The notes: a model not told the origin generated them from the letters alone. Counted from the stretch's first letter, positions 1-9,393 are shown. The stretch is DNA of 64,000 bases from Thermodesulfatator atlanticus DSM 21156 (GCF_000421585.1 NZ_ATXH01000013.1:1-64000), one strand, 5' to 3'. Translations and numbers: made by a program.

Positions 1-291
1 GGCCCCGGTGCCCACTTCTTCGGTGGCCTGAATAGCCCCTTTCATGGTATCAGCGATTACGTTTATACCTTCTTTGGTAACATCACCGGCCGCACGCAAA
101 ACATCAATAATGGTGTTGCGGGTAAGGGCTACGATCTCAGCCTCGATTTCCTGAAGGCCTTTTAGGCTGCTTACGATGCCGTCTTTTACGGCTCTTCCAG
201 CAGTACCCAATACTGCAAAGGGATTGGGAAATTGAAAACCGCTATCGCTCTTAGTCTCAACTTGTTGTATTTCTTTTTTGGCTTCAGCCAT
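1..291 (-). CDS. Phasin-like helical protein, unknown function (C-terminus cut by window edge)
   Basis: An open minus-strand frame starts with ATG at 291 and runs off the left edge, so only the first 97 residues are visible. A strong AGGAGGT ribosome site sits just upstream. After a charged, Ser-rich N-terminus with the segment FQFPNPFAVLG, the rest is predicted amphipathic helix rich in Ala, Val, Ile, Glu and Lys, without cysteines or a membrane segment; this composition recalls phasins and other surface-coating helical proteins. It is followed upstream on the same strand by HMA_2-like and DUF5132-like genes, so it may be the last visible gene of a three-gene operon. I do not recognise a specific family; the phasin comparison is only structural. 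Confidence 0.6.
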   Translation of the reverse strand, partial: MAEAKKEIQQVETKSDSGFQFPNPFAVLGTAGRAVKDGIVSSLKGLQEIEAEIVALTRNTIIDVLRAAGDVTKEGINVIADTMKGAIQATEEVGTGA

Positions 292-306
292 GGCTTACCT
301 CCTTGT

Positions 307-762
307 CTATTTTTTAAGAAAATTAAAGGCATACCAGAACGCAGCATGCCAAACTGGCAAATCTGTTTTACCTCGCAAAAGCTGATATAACCCCACGGCT
401 ATACATGCTAACCCAACAGAAGAAGCGAGATCTAAACGGTAATGAGAGCTTTCTTTTACTTTCTCATCAGCCTTCTTAAAAAGGCTATGCACGTGAGATC
501 TTACGGCTACTTCGTCTAATTTTTTTATCTCAAAGACATCTAATTCGCGAATGTTTTTCCAGAAGGCTTGAGGGGATCCGTCATACTCTATCAAGATACT
601 TCCGGTTTGGGGATTAATAGTAATTTTTTTAATATTTTCGATAGCTTCTAAAGCTGATGCTATTTTCGTTAGTTTATCTTTATTGTTACGTAAAGCAGGA
701 AGCTTAAGTCTCAGGCGCCCCTTTAAACTATGCACGACAAATGCTTCAGGCTTACTCGGCAT
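307..762 (-). CDS. HMA_2-like domain membrane protein, unknown function
   Basis: The 151-residue protein has an N-terminal beta-alpha-beta heavy-metal-associated-like fold (roughly residues 8-85; segments HSLKGRLRLKLPAL and TGSILIEYDGSP). It lacks the CxxC metal ligand pair of true HMA domains, so metal binding is doubtful. The C-terminal part (about residues 108-150) has hydrophobic segments that could insert in or lie on a membrane. The start at 762 is preferred over an upstream ATG at 804 because AGGAGG lies 8 bases before it and it shortens the overlap with the upstream DUF5132-like gene to 11 bases. Family resemblance to HMA_2 proteins is by pattern only. The role is unknown; the overlap implies translation coupled to the DUF5132-like gene. 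Confidence 0.65.
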   Translation of the reverse strand: MPSKPEAFVVHSLKGRLRLKLPALRNNKDKLTKIASALEAIENIKKITINPQTGSILIEYDGSPQAFWKNIRELDVFEIKKLDEVAVRSHVHSLFKKADEKVKESSHYRLDLASSVGLACIAVGLYQLLRGKTDLPVWHAAFWYAFNFLKK

Positions 763-1036
763 CGGATTCGCCTCCTGATGGAGGTGAAGATAGCTCCTCT
801 TCAAGCTCGGCTTTGGTTTCCGCCCATAGGTCTTCTAGAGTCTCAGTTAGTTCTGCCAAAGTTTCTCGGCCTTTTTCATAAGCTATAAGAGATCCCTTCA
901 TCATACCTTTAACAAGGGGCTTAGCCGCCTGACCAAAAACAGGCAAAAGTTTGGGAATAACATAGGCCAAACCTAAACCAATTGATAAACCAGTTACTAC
1001 ATCTTTTTTGACGAAGTCATCTGCATCAATTCCCAT
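752..1036 (-). CDS. DUF5132-like small membrane-associated protein
   Basis: A 94-residue protein with a hydrophobic glycine-rich stretch (about residues 14-35, GLSIGLGLAYVIPKLLPV), then an amphipathic segment and a very acidic tail (EELSSPPSGGESDAE). This arrangement fits DUF5132-type proteins, which have no established function. A GGGGGGAG ribosome site precedes the ATG. It is the first gene of the minus-strand group that continues with the HMA_2-like gene (11-base overlap) and the phasin-like gene. In other genomes such genes sit together, which suggests a common membrane or organelle-related task, but this is inference. Confidence 0.6.
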   Translation of the reverse strand: MGIDADDFVKKDVVTGLSIGLGLAYVIPKLLPVFGQAAKPLVKGMMKGSLIAYEKGRETLAELTETLEDLWAETKAELEEELSSPPSGGESDAE

Positions 1037-1240
1037 AACTCCCCCCTATATTCTAGCTTCAAATTAAGAAAATAATGACCCATATTCAAGAATCAAGATC
1101 ATTTTTTTCCTATTTAAAATTTCCTACTCTCAAAGTATAAAAACGTATAGCACAGTAACAAAAAAGCCAAGTATTTTTAATGAATCAGTAACTATTTGGT
1201 AGATATTTCTTAACAAAATCGTGTTTTAAAGAAGCAAAAA

Positions 1241-1936
1241 ATGGAGAAGAAGATAATTATTGAACTACACGATGTTAGTCCATTCTACAAAAACGAATTA
1301 CTTAATATTTTAAGAATGCTATATGAGCATGGAATAAAAAAATTTTCTATTTTGTTAACACCTAACTTTAAAGGAAGATACAGACTTGACAAAGATAATT
1401 CATTTAAGGATCTAATAAAATGTTCAAAACAAGAAATAATCCTCCATGGATTATATCATGAAGGGAAATTTTCATTACGACACATTTTAGCGACTAATAG
1501 AGAAGGAGAATTTGCAGATCTTTCCAAAGAAGAAACGAGAAGAAGAATAGTAGAAGGGAATAAAATATTAAAGAATTGCGGGATAGATACCCACTTTTTT
1601 GTAGCTCCAGCGTGGATAAATAACAAATATTTAGAAAAAATATTAACAGAACAGAAGTTTAAAGGAATAGGGAATAGATGGTCGATTAAAATTTTTAATA
1701 AGAAAAAGATATTTTCACCAATTATAACGCTCAGTAACAGAAATATTCTTTCTTTTTTAAGCAAAAAGAGTGCAAAAACCTTAATTAAATTATATAAAAA
1801 CTTTGAAACAATAAGATTTGCAATACATATGCAAGACGCAAATGATAGTGAAAAAATAATTTTATGGAAAGAACTAATAGAACAAACAGAAAAAAGGAGG
1901 CTAATATCGTATGAAGACCTCACTAGCGAAAGCTGA
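1241..1936 (+). CDS. DUF2334-type polysaccharide deacetylase-like protein
   Basis: A 231-residue protein. The N-terminus IIIELHDVSPFY carries the HDVSP motif of DUF2334 proteins, a branch of the polysaccharide deacetylase (CE4-like) fold. Further motifs are ILHGLYHEG (about residues 67-75, HGxxH-type metal ligands) and FFVAPAW (about 119-125), which matches the FxxPxW motif of this group. It probably acts on a surface or exopolysaccharide sugar; the substrate cannot be told. It overlaps the following PHP-glycosyltransferase gene by 26 bases, and that gene's GGAGG ribosome site lies inside this one. The DNA is clearly AT-richer than the surrounding minus-strand operons and favours ATA and AGA codons, suggesting recent acquisition of the whole 1241-5313 block. 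Confidence 0.7.
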   Translation: MEKKIIIELHDVSPFYKNELLNILRMLYEHGIKKFSILLTPNFKGRYRLDKDNSFKDLIKCSKQEIILHGLYHEGKFSLRHILATNREGEFADLSKEETRRRIVEGNKILKNCGIDTHFFVAPAWINNKYLEKILTEQKFKGIGNRWSIKIFNKKKIFSPIITLSNRNILSFLSKKSAKTLIKLYKNFETIRFAIHMQDANDSEKIILWKELIEQTEKRRLISYEDLTSES

Positions 1937-4211
1937 TTTACACGTACATTCTAGAGCTTCTAATAAGCCTGCAGGATGGTTATCAACCTTATTTGAATGT
2001 CCTGAGAGCTACACCGAACCATTAGAACTTTATAATACCTTAAAGAAAAAAGGAATGGATTTTGTTACAATAACAGACCACAACACTATAGATGGAGTTC
2101 TAGAGATAGCACACCTACCAGAGGTATTCATAGGATGTGAATATACCGTAAGATTTAAAGAAGAAGAAATAGACATACACGTTCTTTGTTACGGCATAAC
2201 TGAAGATGAACACAAAACACTGAACAAGCTAAGAGAAAACGTATATGACTTTATAGATTACATAAAAGAAAAAAATATTGCACACACGTTAGCTCATCCT
2301 CTTTATCCCGTAAACAGAAAACCACTCACAACTGCTATCGTTGAAAAATTCGTCCTACTTTTTGATAACTGGGAAATTATAAATGGCACAAGGACAAAGA
2401 ACACAAAAAACATCGAAAAAGCAATAGCAGAAAAATATTCAAGCTGGGAAACGATTAGAAAACTTGAGGAAAAATATAATATAAAATCCAGAAGAACAAG
2501 GGAAAAAATTTCTTTTACTGCCGGAACAGACGACCATGGAGGAATGGATGCCGGAAGAACTTGGACTAGTGCTAAAGCAAATTCAAAAGACGACTTTATA
2601 AACGCGATAAGAAATGGAAAAACTTTTGTAAACACCGAAGAATTAGGAGAAGAGAGACTTTTAAACACAGTAACTAGAATAGCTTATAAACACATTGCCA
2701 CAAATTACAATCTTTGTGAAGAAGTAAAAGAAATTGCTGATCATATTTTTCAATATAAAGAAAACAAACTATTAAATTTCATAATAAAAAATCACATACA
2801 AAAAGAAATCGATAAAAATATTTTAATAAAGGAAATTATTAAACGAGCACCATTTTGGAGCATAGAACGATTACAAAAAAATTTCAGTCCAACCACTGTT
2901 GGGGAAATGATCTTAACACTTAGCAGCCAATTATTACCAGCTTTAATTCTTTTCCTACAAAAAGAAGAAGAATATAGCATTAAAAATATAGCAAAAAGTT
3001 TAAATATAAGTTTAAATGGTCACCAAAGGCTCGCGTATATTACCGACACTTACTATGAAATAAATGGAGTAGCCAGAACGGCACAACTAATAAAAAGAAT
3101 TTCCAAGAAATATAACCTTCCGGTGGATATTATTACCATGAGTCATGGAAAAAATGACGATTATGAGATAATTAATTTGCATACTTATCTCGATTTACCT
3201 ACCCCATTTTACGAAGAATTCAGACTCAGAATTCCTTCTTTGCTTGATATTTTTGATTTAATCAAGGAAAAGGAATACTCTCACATTCATATTTCTACGC
3301 CTGCTCCCCTGGGTTTGCTTTTTTTCTTGGCAGGGAAAGTTTTCAAGCTACCCATTAGCTTTACCTTTCACACCGACGTACCTGCCTATGTATATCGTTA
3401 CACAGAAAACAAGTCAGCCTACGAAGCAGCTTGGCAATTCTTTACCTTCTTCTCAAATTTATGCGATAAAGTCTTGGTTCCATCAAAAGTTTATGCAGAA
3501 AAATTAAAAAACATGGGAGTTTTACCACACAAAATAAAAACCTTTGTTAGAGGTGTAGATACCACTCTTTTTGATCCAAATAAAAAAGACCCAGATTTTT
3601 GGACTAAGGAACTTGGAAAAAATCTAGGAGAGAAAAAGATCGTACTTTACGTAGGAAGAGTATCAAAGGAAAAAAACTTGGACCTTTTCTTAAAAGTCGC
3701 ACGAAATTTTCAAGATAACGCATTTGTTATCGTAGGGGATGGACCATATAGACCTCAATTAGAACAAGCAAAGCCAGAAAATGTCTTCTTCACTGGTTAT
3801 ATGGAAGGCGACAAACTCGCACGTGCATATAGTAGTTCCGATATATTCCTATTTCCTTCTGAAACAGAAACATACGGACTGGTAATATTAGAAGCCATGG
3901 CTAGTGGACTTCCTGTCATAGTAAGCAATAAAGGTGCTGCTAGTGAAAAAGTAAGACATGGATTTAATGGCTACATCGCTAAAAACGAAAAAGAATTTAT
4001 AAACTACTTAAATATTCTAGTAAATAACGAAGGGCTAAAAAACAAACTTGCAACTCAAGCCTATTTAACAGCACAAGAATTAAATCTCGAAGATAGCTAC
4101 GTAAAATACATAAAAGAAATTATTTTCCATAAGGAGACTGTAAGTGAAAATTCTAGACCTGACAATTTATTATCACGAGAAGAGTGGTGGGATAAAGAAG
4201 TATATAGATAA
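1911..4211 (+). CDS. PHP-domain metallophosphoesterase fused to GT4 glycosyltransferase
   Basis: A 766-residue two-domain protein. The N-terminal PHP domain (about residues 5-260) shows the metal-ligand motifs DLHVHS (9-14), TDHNT (55-59), AHPLYP and GTDDHGG. The C-terminal half (about 375-745) is a GT-B glycosyltransferase of family GT4: the acceptor-side motif YITDTYYEINGVA, the linker LYVGRVSKEKNLD near residue 575, and the nucleotide-sugar EX7E motif ETYGLVILE near 655. PHP domains hydrolyse phosphoesters, and GT4 enzymes transfer sugars or phosphosugars from activated donors, so the fusion could couple transfer with phosphate removal on a glycolipid or polysaccharide. It sits between the deacetylase-like gene and a second GT4 gene with overlaps on both sides, so the three are likely one operon. 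Confidence 0.8.
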   Translation: MKTSLAKADLHVHSRASNKPAGWLSTLFECPESYTEPLELYNTLKKKGMDFVTITDHNTIDGVLEIAHLPEVFIGCEYTVRFKEEEIDIHVLCYGITEDEHKTLNKLRENVYDFIDYIKEKNIAHTLAHPLYPVNRKPLTTAIVEKFVLLFDNWEIINGTRTKNTKNIEKAIAEKYSSWETIRKLEEKYNIKSRRTREKISFTAGTDDHGGMDAGRTWTSAKANSKDDFINAIRNGKTFVNTEELGEERLLNTVTRIAYKHIATNYNLCEEVKEIADHIFQYKENKLLNFIIKNHIQKEIDKNILIKEIIKRAPFWSIERLQKNFSPTTVGEMILTLSSQLLPALILFLQKEEEYSIKNIAKSLNISLNGHQRLAYITDTYYEINGVARTAQLIKRISKKYNLPVDIITMSHGKNDDYEIINLHTYLDLPTPFYEEFRLRIPSLLDIFDLIKEKEYSHIHISTPAPLGLLFFLAGKVFKLPISFTFHTDVPAYVYRYTENKSAYEAAWQFFTFFSNLCDKVLVPSKVYAEKLKNMGVLPHKIKTFVRGVDTTLFDPNKKDPDFWTKELGKNLGEKKIVLYVGRVSKEKNLDLFLKVARNFQDNAFVIVGDGPYRPQLEQAKPENVFFTGYMEGDKLARAYSSSDIFLFPSETETYGLVILEAMASGLPVIVSNKGAASEKVRHGFNGYIAKNEKEFINYLNILVNNEGLKNKLATQAYLTAQELNLEDSYVKYIKEIIFHKETVSENSRPDNLLSREEWWDKEVYR

Positions 4212-5313
4212 AAAAATAGCATTTTTCGAATATTTTCAAGAAAATATCTCGCATATTGTCATAATTCCTGGCAAAAAAGAAAAAATATATCAGAAAGCAA
4301 ACACTAAGATACACGAAATAGCTTCTTTGCCTATACCAGGCTCTGGAGGTTATCGATTCTTCCGCAATATAAGAAAAATAAATCAAATTATTGACAAAGA
4401 AAAACCAGATATCATCGAGTTTGGAGGATGCTATTCTTTAGTACCTCTAGTAAAAAAAGATTTTAGCGTTATATCAATTTTTTACCATTCTGACTTAATA
4501 AATGACATTTCATTATATCCAGCTCCCAAACAATTAAAAGATCTGTTTATAAGTTATATTTTCGAAAAAGTTCTTCTCAAAAGTAATATAATCATAACGC
4601 CAAGCAAAAAGTACCAAGAAATACTATATGACTCTGGTATTAATAATGTAGCAAGTGTACCTTTAGGTGTGGACACCAAAATATTTCATCCCAAAAGAAA
4701 AAGAGAAGACTTCTGGGATCAATTCAATATACCAAAAAATAAAATAAAATTATTATACGTTGGCAGATTATCAGTAGACAAAAACATTAAACTACTCCTA
4801 GAAACTCTAAGCTATCTAGATAGCAAAAAATTTCATCTGATAATTGTTGGTTCAGGACCACTTACTCCCTGGATAAAATTAAAAGAAAGAAAAACAGAAA
4901 ATTTAACATACCTGGGTCACATAAAAGAAGAAATAGAATTGGCAAATATTTACGCTAATTCGGACATTTTTATCAGTGCTTCGCATTATGAAACTTTTGG
5001 ACTGACCTTTCTTGAAGCGCAAAGCTCAGGAATACCAGTAGTGGGATTCAACTTAGAACTCGATACTCAGTTAAGAAAAGAATTTTTAACCGATGACTTT
5101 AGCGAAAAGCCATTAGCTGAAAAGATAAAAGAAACTAGCCAATATCTTTCAGATTCCTTAAAAGAAGAATTACATCAAGAAGTAGCTAAACATTTTTCTT
5201 GGGAAAAGACCTTTATTAAACTAGTAAACTTGTATAAAGATTTATTACGACAAAAGCAAATTCATAACGGTAAAACCTTTGCAAAATTATCGACATCATT
5301 GTTGCAAGCATAA
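4144..5313 (+). CDS. GT4-family glycosyltransferase
   Basis: A 389-residue GT-B glycosyltransferase. The start is GTG at 4144, supported by AAGGAGA about 7 bases upstream; this overlaps the end of the PHP-glycosyltransferase gene by 68 bases. The C-terminal donor-binding domain shows LLYVGRLSVDKN near residue 205 and the EX7E-type motif YETFGLTFLEAQ near 282. It resembles the C-terminal half of its neighbour (both contain an FxPxR/K...DFW segment before the linker), so the pair may descend from a duplication. The likely role is adding a sugar to a glycolipid or surface polysaccharide made by this three-gene island. Donor and acceptor are unknown. Confidence 0.8.
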   Translation: MKILDLTIYYHEKSGGIKKYIDKKIAFFEYFQENISHIVIIPGKKEKIYQKANTKIHEIASLPIPGSGGYRFFRNIRKINQIIDKEKPDIIEFGGCYSLVPLVKKDFSVISIFYHSDLINDISLYPAPKQLKDLFISYIFEKVLLKSNIIITPSKKYQEILYDSGINNVASVPLGVDTKIFHPKRKREDFWDQFNIPKNKIKLLYVGRLSVDKNIKLLLETLSYLDSKKFHLIIVGSGPLTPWIKLKERKTENLTYLGHIKEEIELANIYANSDIFISASHYETFGLTFLEAQSSGIPVVGFNLELDTQLRKEFLTDDFSEKPLAEKIKETSQYLSDSLKEELHQEVAKHFSWEKTFIKLVNLYKDLLRQKQIHNGKTFAKLSTSLLQA

Positions 5314-5359
5314 CCGTAAGGGACCGTTTCTCTTTTTCGTGAAAAACAGGAACAAATCC

Positions 5360-5698
5360 TTATGAGTTGTTATCCAATAATTTATAAATCGCGAGCAAGT
5401 CTTTTCTTATTTCCAAAAGAACTTCTCTAAGACCTGGCTCGTCTTTCTTGGCCGCAAGCTTTTTCTTGGCACCCGCTATGGTATAACCCTCTTCGTAAAG
5501 TAGAGTTTTTATGCGTCTGAAAATCTCTACTTGCTCCGGGGGATATAGTCTTCTGCCGGCAAGTCTTAATGGGCGAATCTGTTTACGAAATTCCTTTTCC
5601 CAAAAGCGCAAAACATGGGGTTCAAGGTCTAGGAGTTTGGCTACTTCGCCTATGGTATAATAACGACGTGCTTTGACATCGTTTTTGGTTTCAGCCAT
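5360..5698 (-). CDS. MerR-family transcriptional regulator
   Basis: A 112-residue protein with a MerR winged helix-turn-helix at about residues 12-82: YYTIGEVAKLLDL, the RFWEKEF recognition region and the RLYPPEQVEIFRRI wing. The C-terminus is short and has no cysteine-based effector site, so this belongs to the effector-poor MerR type commonly found after pheT-ihfA in deltaproteobacteria. It overlaps the end of ihfA by 8 bases and is the last gene of the thrS operon. Its target is unknown; being in the operon suggests a housekeeping role. Confidence 0.85.
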   Translation of the reverse strand: MAETKNDVKARRYYTIGEVAKLLDLEPHVLRFWEKEFRKQIRPLRLAGRRLYPPEQVEIFRRIKTLLYEEGYTIAGAKKKLAAKKDEPGLREVLLEIRKDLLAIYKLLDNNS

Positions 5699-5972
5699 TT
5701 ATAAAATCTTTTAAATGAGAACTTGGCCTAAAAACCGCTGTTTTTTTACCCTCAATTAAAATATTTGATCCATCTTTGGGGCTAACTCCCTTGCGAGGAG
5801 GACGCTTGTAAGGACAAAAACTCCCAAAACGAACTATCTTGACTTCCTCTCCGCGCTCAAGGGCAAGTTTAATCTCTTCAAAAAGCGAATCTAGTACCCT
5901 GCTCAAACTACGCGCAGAAAAACCAAGATTTTCGTGTAGATAGTTTACTAGCTCTTTTTTAGTAACCGTCAT
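5691..5972 (-). CDS. ihfA: Integration host factor alpha / HU-family DNA-binding protein
   Basis: A 93-residue HU/IHF protein. It shows the N-terminal helices (TKKELVNYLHENLGFS), the hallmark IVRFGSFCPYKRPPRKG (about residues 46-62) and the beta-arm region ending TAVFRPSSHLKD. It bends DNA as a dimer in nucleoid organisation, recombination and sigma-54 promoter activation. Assignment to IHF alpha rather than HU rests on the classic position directly after pheT, with a 4-base overlap (5969-5972), and on the arm sequence; a generic HU assignment cannot be excluded. Confidence 0.85.
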   Translation of the reverse strand: MTVTKKELVNYLHENLGFSARSLSRVLDSLFEEIKLALERGEEVKIVRFGSFCPYKRPPRKGVSPKDGSNILIEGKKTAVFRPSSHLKDFING

Positions 5973-8371
5973 CTTAACTTCGCCTCAAAACGAGCTAAAA
6001 ACTTCTCTGTAACCTTTTCTTGGATCTTGTTTACCTCTTCATCAGTTAGCGTACGATCAGGAGCCCGATAAACAAAACGTAGAGTCAAACTCTTATATCC
6101 TTCTGGAATTGGCTTGCCACGGTAGACATCAATAATGGTTACTTCTTCTAGATGTGGAAGCGAAAGCTCTTTTGCAAAAGAAAGCAACTCTTGGGCAGGG
6201 ATTGCATCCTGAAGAATAAGCGCTAGATCTCTCGTAGTGGCAGGAAATTTGGGCAAAGCCCTGAAACGTTTATCAAAGGATACCGCCTCCAAGACCTTTT
6301 CAAAGTCAATTTCAAAGACAAAGACTTCTTGTTCTATATCTAGTATATCACGCACCTTGGGCCTTAACGCCCCCGCAAAGCCGATTTTTTGCCCCTTCAC
6401 TTCAAGTAAAACGCTTAAAGCCGGAAGCAAAAAGGGCTCTCCACCCTTAGGAACAAATTCTATATTTTTTACGCCCAAGTTTTCAAAAAAGCTCTCAAGG
6501 ATGCCTTTCAGATCAAAGAAATCAACATGGCGCTCGGTGCGATGGCTTGAAATAGGAACACTTCTGCCGGTAAGAAGCCCTGAAAGATAATGCCTTTCCT
6601 CAGGCAAAACCTCTCCCTTACGCGGCAAAAACACCCGGCCAAGTTCAAATATTTTTACATCAGGCCTTTCGCGAAAGATATTCGTCTTTGCTGTTTGCAG
6701 AAGGCCTGGTATCAAAGTGGTGCGCATTACCGCTTGTTCTTCTGAAAGGGGATTGGCAAGTGCCAATGGCTTGGCACGCAGGTCGTTTTCATCAAGGCCT
6801 AATAGGCTAACAAACTGGGGAGAAATAAAACTGTAATTGATTACTTCGTATAGCCCAAGTGCCCTTAAAAGGCATTTTACCTTTTTGGAAACCTTTTCAT
6901 AACGGCTTGGGGGCTTGCCTGCTATCTCTGCTACGGGGATGCTTGATGGTAATTTGTCGTAGCCATACAAACGGGCAATTTCTTCTATAAGGTCTTCAGG
7001 CAAGGAAATATCATGCCTGAAAGAAGGCGGCTCACAAATGAAATCTTCTACACCCTTGGTAACCTTGACCTGGACCTTTTCTAGCTCGCGCGTTATCTCG
7101 TCATCTGTTAAGTCGACTTTGAGATAGAGCTTAATTCGCTTGGGAGAAAGTCTTATCTCACGTTTAGCATAGGGGCTTGGGTATTCATCAATACGCCCCA
7201 GGATTACTTCGCCATGGGCAAGATCGGCCATTTGTTTGGCCGCACGTTCAAGACCAAGGATTACACCTTCTGGGTCAACTCCGCGTTCAAAACGATAGGA
7301 GCTTTCAGAAGAAAGCCTGAGGCGTTGGCTGGTAAGTCTAATACTTGAAGGATTAAACCAGGCACTTTCTAAAAATACATTGCGAGTTTTTTCGGTAACC
7401 GCTGTTTCTTCCCCCCCCATAATACCGGCAATCGCTACCGGACGCTTGGCATCTGCAATCACCATGGTTTCAGTATCAAGGGTGCGCTCAACGCCATCAA
7501 GGGTAAGGATCTTTTCTCCCGCACGCGCTAAACGGACTATTATCTTCTTCCCCTCAAGCAAATCAAAATCAAAAGCATGCAAAGGTTGGCCTACTTCAAG
7601 GAGCACGTAATTGGTGATGTCAACGATGTTGTTTATGGGACGCAGCCCACAAAGCCAAAGCCTTTGCTGGATTTCAAAAGGGCTTTCTTTTACCTGAACG
7701 TTTTTAATGAGTCTGCCAGCATAGCGGAAACAAAGCTCTGGGACTTCAATGGTAACACTTGTTTCTGAAAAGATATCCTCGCCTAGAGGCAAATTGGGAA
7801 GCTCAGGCTTTTTAAGAGAAGCATTACAAACCGCGGCTACCTCACGCGCCATACCGTAAATAGAAAGACAGTCTCCCCGGTTAGGCGTTAAAGCTACTTC
7901 AAGCACCGGCTCGCTAAGCCCCAATATTTCGGTAACAGGTTTGCCAAGAGGGGTGTCCTCAGGGAGTTCCAATATGCCAGAGTGGTCAAGGCTCAAGCCT
8001 ATTTCATAGGGAGAACAAAGCATTCCCTCAGAAAGAACACCCTTTATCTCTTTGGCAGCGATTTTTTCTCCCGTAAAAAGGATAACCCCTTGAGGGGCAA
8101 AGGCGGTCTTGAGCCCTTCGCGCACATTTTTGGCCCCGCAAACTACCTGATAATTTTTTGCGCCATCAGTTACCTTGCAAACAGTAAGCTTATCAGCATG
8201 AGGATGGGGGCTAACTGCTAAAACCCTTACGCTTACTACTTGGGCTAGGTCTTCATAGGCGTCAAAAACGCCTTCTACCTCAAGGCCGGTAAGAGTAAGC
8301 CTTTCTGCCAGTTCTTCAGGGGAAAGCGAAACGGAAACAAACTCCTTAAGCCAAGAATAAGGTACCAGCAT
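5969..8371 (-). CDS. pheT: Phenylalanine-tRNA ligase beta subunit
   Basis: An 800-residue protein of the usual length for bacterial PheT. Domain order is visible: an N-terminal region ([12 protein letters not shown]), an OB-fold tRNA-binding domain at about 40-150 (HPHADKLTVCKV), the B3/B4 editing domain (NNIVDITNYVLLEVGQPLHA, about 250-270), B5, the catalytic-like core, and a C-terminal ferredoxin-fold anticodon-binding domain (FPATTRDLALIL to the end). It pairs with PheS in an alpha2-beta2 enzyme charging tRNA-Phe. The ATG overlaps the last base of pheS, implying coupled translation. Confidence 0.97.
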   Translation of the reverse strand: MLVPYSWLKEFVSVSLSPEELAERLTLTGLEVEGVFDAYEDLAQVVSVRVLAVSPHPHADKLTVCKVTDGAKNYQVVCGAKNVREGLKTAFAPQGVILFTGEKIAAKEIKGVLSEGMLCSPYEIGLSLDHSGILELPEDTPLGKPVTEILGLSEPVLEVALTPNRGDCLSIYGMAREVAAVCNASLKKPELPNLPLGEDIFSETSVTIEVPELCFRYAGRLIKNVQVKESPFEIQQRLWLCGLRPINNIVDITNYVLLEVGQPLHAFDFDLLEGKKIIVRLARAGEKILTLDGVERTLDTETMVIADAKRPVAIAGIMGGEETAVTEKTRNVFLESAWFNPSSIRLTSQRLRLSSESSYRFERGVDPEGVILGLERAAKQMADLAHGEVILGRIDEYPSPYAKREIRLSPKRIKLYLKVDLTDDEITRELEKVQVKVTKGVEDFICEPPSFRHDISLPEDLIEEIARLYGYDKLPSSIPVAEIAGKPPSRYEKVSKKVKCLLRALGLYEVINYSFISPQFVSLLGLDENDLRAKPLALANPLSEEQAVMRTTLIPGLLQTAKTNIFRERPDVKIFELGRVFLPRKGEVLPEERHYLSGLLTGRSVPISSHRTERHVDFFDLKGILESFFENLGVKNIEFVPKGGEPFLLPALSVLLEVKGQKIGFAGALRPKVRDILDIEQEVFVFEIDFEKVLEAVSFDKRFRALPKFPATTRDLALILQDAIPAQELLSFAKELSLPHLEEVTIIDVYRGKPIPEGYKSLTLRFVYRAPDRTLTDEEVNKIQEKVTEKFLARFEAKLR

Positions 8372-9390
8372 TAGAACTGCTCCAGAAAACGCAAGTGATT
8401 TTCATAGAAAAGGCGAATGTCATTTATGCCATATTTAAGCATGGCAATGCGTTCTACCCCAAGGCCAAAAGCAAAACCTACCCACTCTTCAGGGTCATAA
8501 CCTACCGCACGGAATACGTTGGGATGAACCATACCCGCCCCTAAAATCTCAAGCCATCCTGTTTGCCCACAAACACGGCACCCCTCGCCCCCGCACATCA
8601 CACAACTGATGTCCATCTCAACGCTTGGCTCAGTAAAGGGGAAATAGCTTGGGCGAAAACGCACCCGGGTTTCACTTCCAAAAGTCTCCTGGGCAAAAAG
8701 GGTAAGGATGCCTTTTAAATCCGCAAAAGAGACATCCTTATCCACCATAAGGCCTTCTATCTGGTGAAACATAGGGGTATGGGTAACGTCTGAGTCACAG
8801 CGATAGACTTTTCCGGGAGCAATAATTCTAAGGGGAGGCCTCTCGCGCTCCATAGTGCGAATCTGAATGGGAGAGGTGTGGGTGCGCAAAAGAACGCCTT
8901 TGTCCCCGGAAAGATAAAAAGTGGCCTGCATATCCCGCGCAGGGTGATCCTGAGGGATGTTCAGGGCCTCAAAGTTGTAATAGTCAAGCTCTACTTCTGG
9001 GCCAGACGCAATGGAAAAACCCATGCGCAGAAAAATATCGCAGAGTTCGACCATCACCTGGGTGATGGGATGAAGTTTCCCCAAGGGATAGGGCCTGCCA
9101 GGAAGAGTCAGGTCAATGCCAGGGAGTGTTTCTTCCTGGCGTTTTTTGATTTCTTCCTTGGCCTGGCGCAGGGCAGCTTCTATTTCTTTTTTGAACTGGT
9201 TAGCAAGCCTTCCAATAATAGGCTTAAGCTCTGGCGGCAGCTGCGCGATAGATTTTAAAACATTAGTAAGCTGACCCTTGCGGCCAAGGTATTTTACCCG
9301 GCAGGCCTCAAGGGCCCTTTCATCACGAGCTGCCGCAATCTCAGCTAAAGCCTCTTCACGCAGCGCATGAAGTTTTTTTTCGTCCACCAT
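8371..9390 (-). CDS. pheS: Phenylalanine-tRNA ligase alpha subunit
   Basis: A 339-residue class II aminoacyl-tRNA synthetase subunit. After an N-terminal coiled coil (about 1-85), it shows motif 2 ([18 protein letters not shown], about 240-257) and motif 3 ([18 protein letters not shown], about 308-325). [13 protein letters not shown] segment between them is an inserted zinc-knuckle-like feature common in this subunit. It forms the catalytic half of phenylalanyl-tRNA synthetase. It follows rplT by only 3 bases and is coupled to pheT. Confidence 0.97.
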   Translation of the reverse strand: MVDEKKLHALREEALAEIAAARDERALEACRVKYLGRKGQLTNVLKSIAQLPPELKPIIGRLANQFKKEIEAALRQAKEEIKKRQEETLPGIDLTLPGRPYPLGKLHPITQVMVELCDIFLRMGFSIASGPEVELDYYNFEALNIPQDHPARDMQATFYLSGDKGVLLRTHTSPIQIRTMERERPPLRIIAPGKVYRCDSDVTHTPMFHQIEGLMVDKDVSFADLKGILTLFAQETFGSETRVRFRPSYFPFTEPSVEMDISCVMCGGEGCRVCGQTGWLEILGAGMVHPNVFRAVGYDPEEWVGFAFGLGVERIAMLKYGINDIRLFYENHLRFLEQF

Positions 9391-9393
9391 GGC

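Noticed and set aside
1456-1923. A 155-codon minus-strand open frame inside the DUF2334-type gene.
   Set aside because: It has Ser/Phe/Leu-rich composition typical of the complement of an AT-rich gene. The plus-strand gene has clear motifs and a coupled downstream start.
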